This document shows positions 41,691 through 42,992 of a stretch of 42,992 nucleotides of DNA, piece by piece. This stretch comes from Priapulus caudatus (taxonomy: Eukaryota; Priapulida; Priapulimorpha; Priapulimorphida; Priapulidae), in contig NW_014578096.1 in assembly GCF_000485595.1 (NCBI RefSeq), forward strand, positions 45,306 to 88,297. The letters are read 5' to 3'. The notes beneath the pieces were generated by a model that made no database searches, was not told where the DNA came from, and saw only the letters and a program-made list of their open reading frames with translations. Positions within the stretch are counted from its first letter, which is position 1. The number at the start of each line of letters is the position of its first letter. Made by a program: the position numbers and the translations under genes.

Positions 41691-42454
41691 ATATGATAAA
41701 GCTATAAACATCTATATGTCATTTATAGTATTCATCAATTATTTATCTTCTCCCACAACTAAAGAGGGGTAAAAATATCATTGATCTCGAGTATTTAATT
41801 AATCGTAACTATTAAAAAGTAATAAACTAGAAATAATTTTAAGAGAGATTCTTACTATTGATTACAGATGCAAAATGAATCCATGTACTGATTTTAGTGT
41901 TGTTGTTCTGCGACCAACCACGGATGTCTGCACATTAGTAAAACTAAAACAATCAGTGGTTGATTTTGAAATGCATGCCAGATCTTTCAGATCGATCAAA
42001 TTTCGCCTTTATATATTATATATATAAATTATTAAAATTATTATAAATTATTATTTTAATATATAAATTATTATATATTATATATATTTATATTTTATAT
42101 ATATCGTTGTGTAGCTATAGTTGTTTGCACCACTATTATGTATTATAGCATATGCAATTAGTCTAGTAAATGGCTATGACTCCACGAGGAATTCTGTATT
42201 ATATCAATATTTAGGTATTTTTTATATTATTTTTATTATTAATCATATTAAACAAATCACTTATATTCATGCAGTATTTCCTGTATCCACCTATCAAAGA
42301 GTATTGTTAGTCCTAGATACGATATAGTAGCTCTGGTAATCAGGTCTATGTTATCGATCGTATCTATGGCAGTTCATCCTGAGTTGGAGATGGGCCGTAA
42401 AGGATAGTGTGGTGCGCTGGTCCCTGTATGGGAATGCTGGCAGGACTCGGATGC

Positions 42455-42512
42455 CTATGTTTTCTTGCAGATCTGAGATTCTGGATTTAGGATGCAGTGT
42501 ATCGTCATGAAC
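42455..42512 (-). CDS. fng: Last exon of a second fringe copy (rest outside window)
   Basis: 58 nt with the same acceptor (TTTTAG) and phase as 6766-6823, encoding [18 protein letters not shown] and TAG. It differs from the left exon at five bases: one silent change, Tyr to Asn in the conserved LYP, Glu to Gln, and Val to Ile. There is no stop or frameshift. The exon 7 equivalent would start about where the window ends. It could belong to a functional tandem paralog, a partial duplication, or an unmerged second haplotype. Confidence 0.75.
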
Positions 42513-42938
42513 CTAAAATGGGCAGAGCAAAGTCAGATGTAAAACGAGGCGAATCAGAGTGAAAATAATGCAAAACTGTTACCGTGTACAAACAGCACAT
42601 GCAGCTGAGTAATTCTTTTGTACGCATTCTTAATGGTAACCAATCATTATTGAGGGTGTTGGCATTGGGTTGGCATTGGGTCGAAATGCTATGCTAGGGT
42701 TACCAACATAAAGTATCATAATAGAATTATCAAAATATAGTTTCTAACATGAATATTTTTGCACGCGTACTTTCATAAGTATCAGTTATTTGCAAACCAG
42801 GGCCGTTGTGCATTGATTGTTGCCATGTTTTGGTTCATACTAAACCTTTTATCTGATGCCTATCAATTATACAAATACAATTAACATGGAGCCACCTACG
42901 AAAAAACATAATTAAAGAAGTATTTTTTTTAATTAGCA

Positions 42939-42940
<2 letters not shown>

Positions 42941-42990
<50 letters not shown>

Positions 42991-42992
42991 AC
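42941..42992. repeat. (CA)n microsatellite at the right edge
   Basis: In the left block the matching place reads ACCACACGCATAC/CTGG, the fringe exon 7 donor (on - strand). Here CA units continue to the window end, so the array has expanded at or beside that donor. Confidence 0.95.

Larger units (their letters stand above)
36104..42454. other. Region upstream of fringe, no further gene recognised
   Basis: The fringe promoter should lie in the left part, but no TATA or Inr could be chosen with confidence. The rest holds pogo-like fragments, GT and GATA microsatellites, a Penelope relic, a MITE, a CA/CpG array, LINE relics and the start of the right duplicated block. From 36,110 to 36,660 nothing else is seen. 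Confidence 0.6.
41382..42945. repeat. Right copy of the ~1.6 kb duplicated block
   Basis: Collinear with 5676-7247 in the same orientation, with many substitutions and indels. It lacks the palindrome at 5782. It has an (AAAT)n run (41646-41690) and an AT-only insert (about 42006-42105) not in the left copy. It contains an intact fringe-type last exon. Confidence 0.85.

Overview
This is eukaryotic nuclear DNA from an animal. It has spliceosomal introns with GT..AG ends, a Notch-pathway glycosyltransferase gene, an intron-containing ribosomal protein gene, TTAGGG-type interstitial telomere tracts, Penelope-like and LINE relics, and about 25 microsatellites. TTAGGG repeats with a full-length Fringe fit a deuterostome or lophotrochozoan marine invertebrate better than an arthropod, but the sequence does not fix the species. 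Two 10-N gaps (16559-16568, 30786-30795) and one single N (40149) mark it as draft assembly.

Two genes are well supported, plus one exon of a third. (1) RPL41 (eL41) lies on the + strand: its complete 25-residue CDS is at 2761-2838, with a probable 5' UTR exon near 852-884 and a 3' UTR exon from 4398 to about 4712. (2) A complete fringe gene lies on the - strand. It has eight coding exons from 36103 down to 6766, all splice phases agree, and it encodes a 383-residue type II Golgi glycosyltransferase with an intact DDD motif. Intron 1 is 21.5 kb and holds about half the window. (3) A second, intact copy of the last fringe exon lies at 42455-42512 inside a ~1.6 kb block that duplicates 5676-7247. 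A second fringe copy therefore probably continues beyond the right edge.

Layout: 1-790 is intergenic microsatellite; 790-4712 is RPL41; 4713-6765 is intergenic or fringe 3' UTR; 6766-36103 is fringe; 36104-42454 is upstream intergenic DNA rich in mobile-element relics (pogo-like fragments, a GIY-YIG Penelope fragment, a 202-bp MITE, a LINE 3' end with an AAG tail). I found no convincing protein gene in the 21.5-kb intron 1, only low-complexity DNA and dispersed repeats.

The two strongest unexplained signals are structural. One is a nested fold-back element at 1271-1729. Its three stems have perfect arms (26, 37 and 33 bp), and its two hairpin loops hold telomere repeats in opposite orientations. 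The other is a family of short palindromes at 5626, 5782, 8022, 8111, 8244, 15964, 22453 and 32003. Their arms differ between copies but stay paired within each copy, as if changes were copied from one arm to the other or selected for structure.
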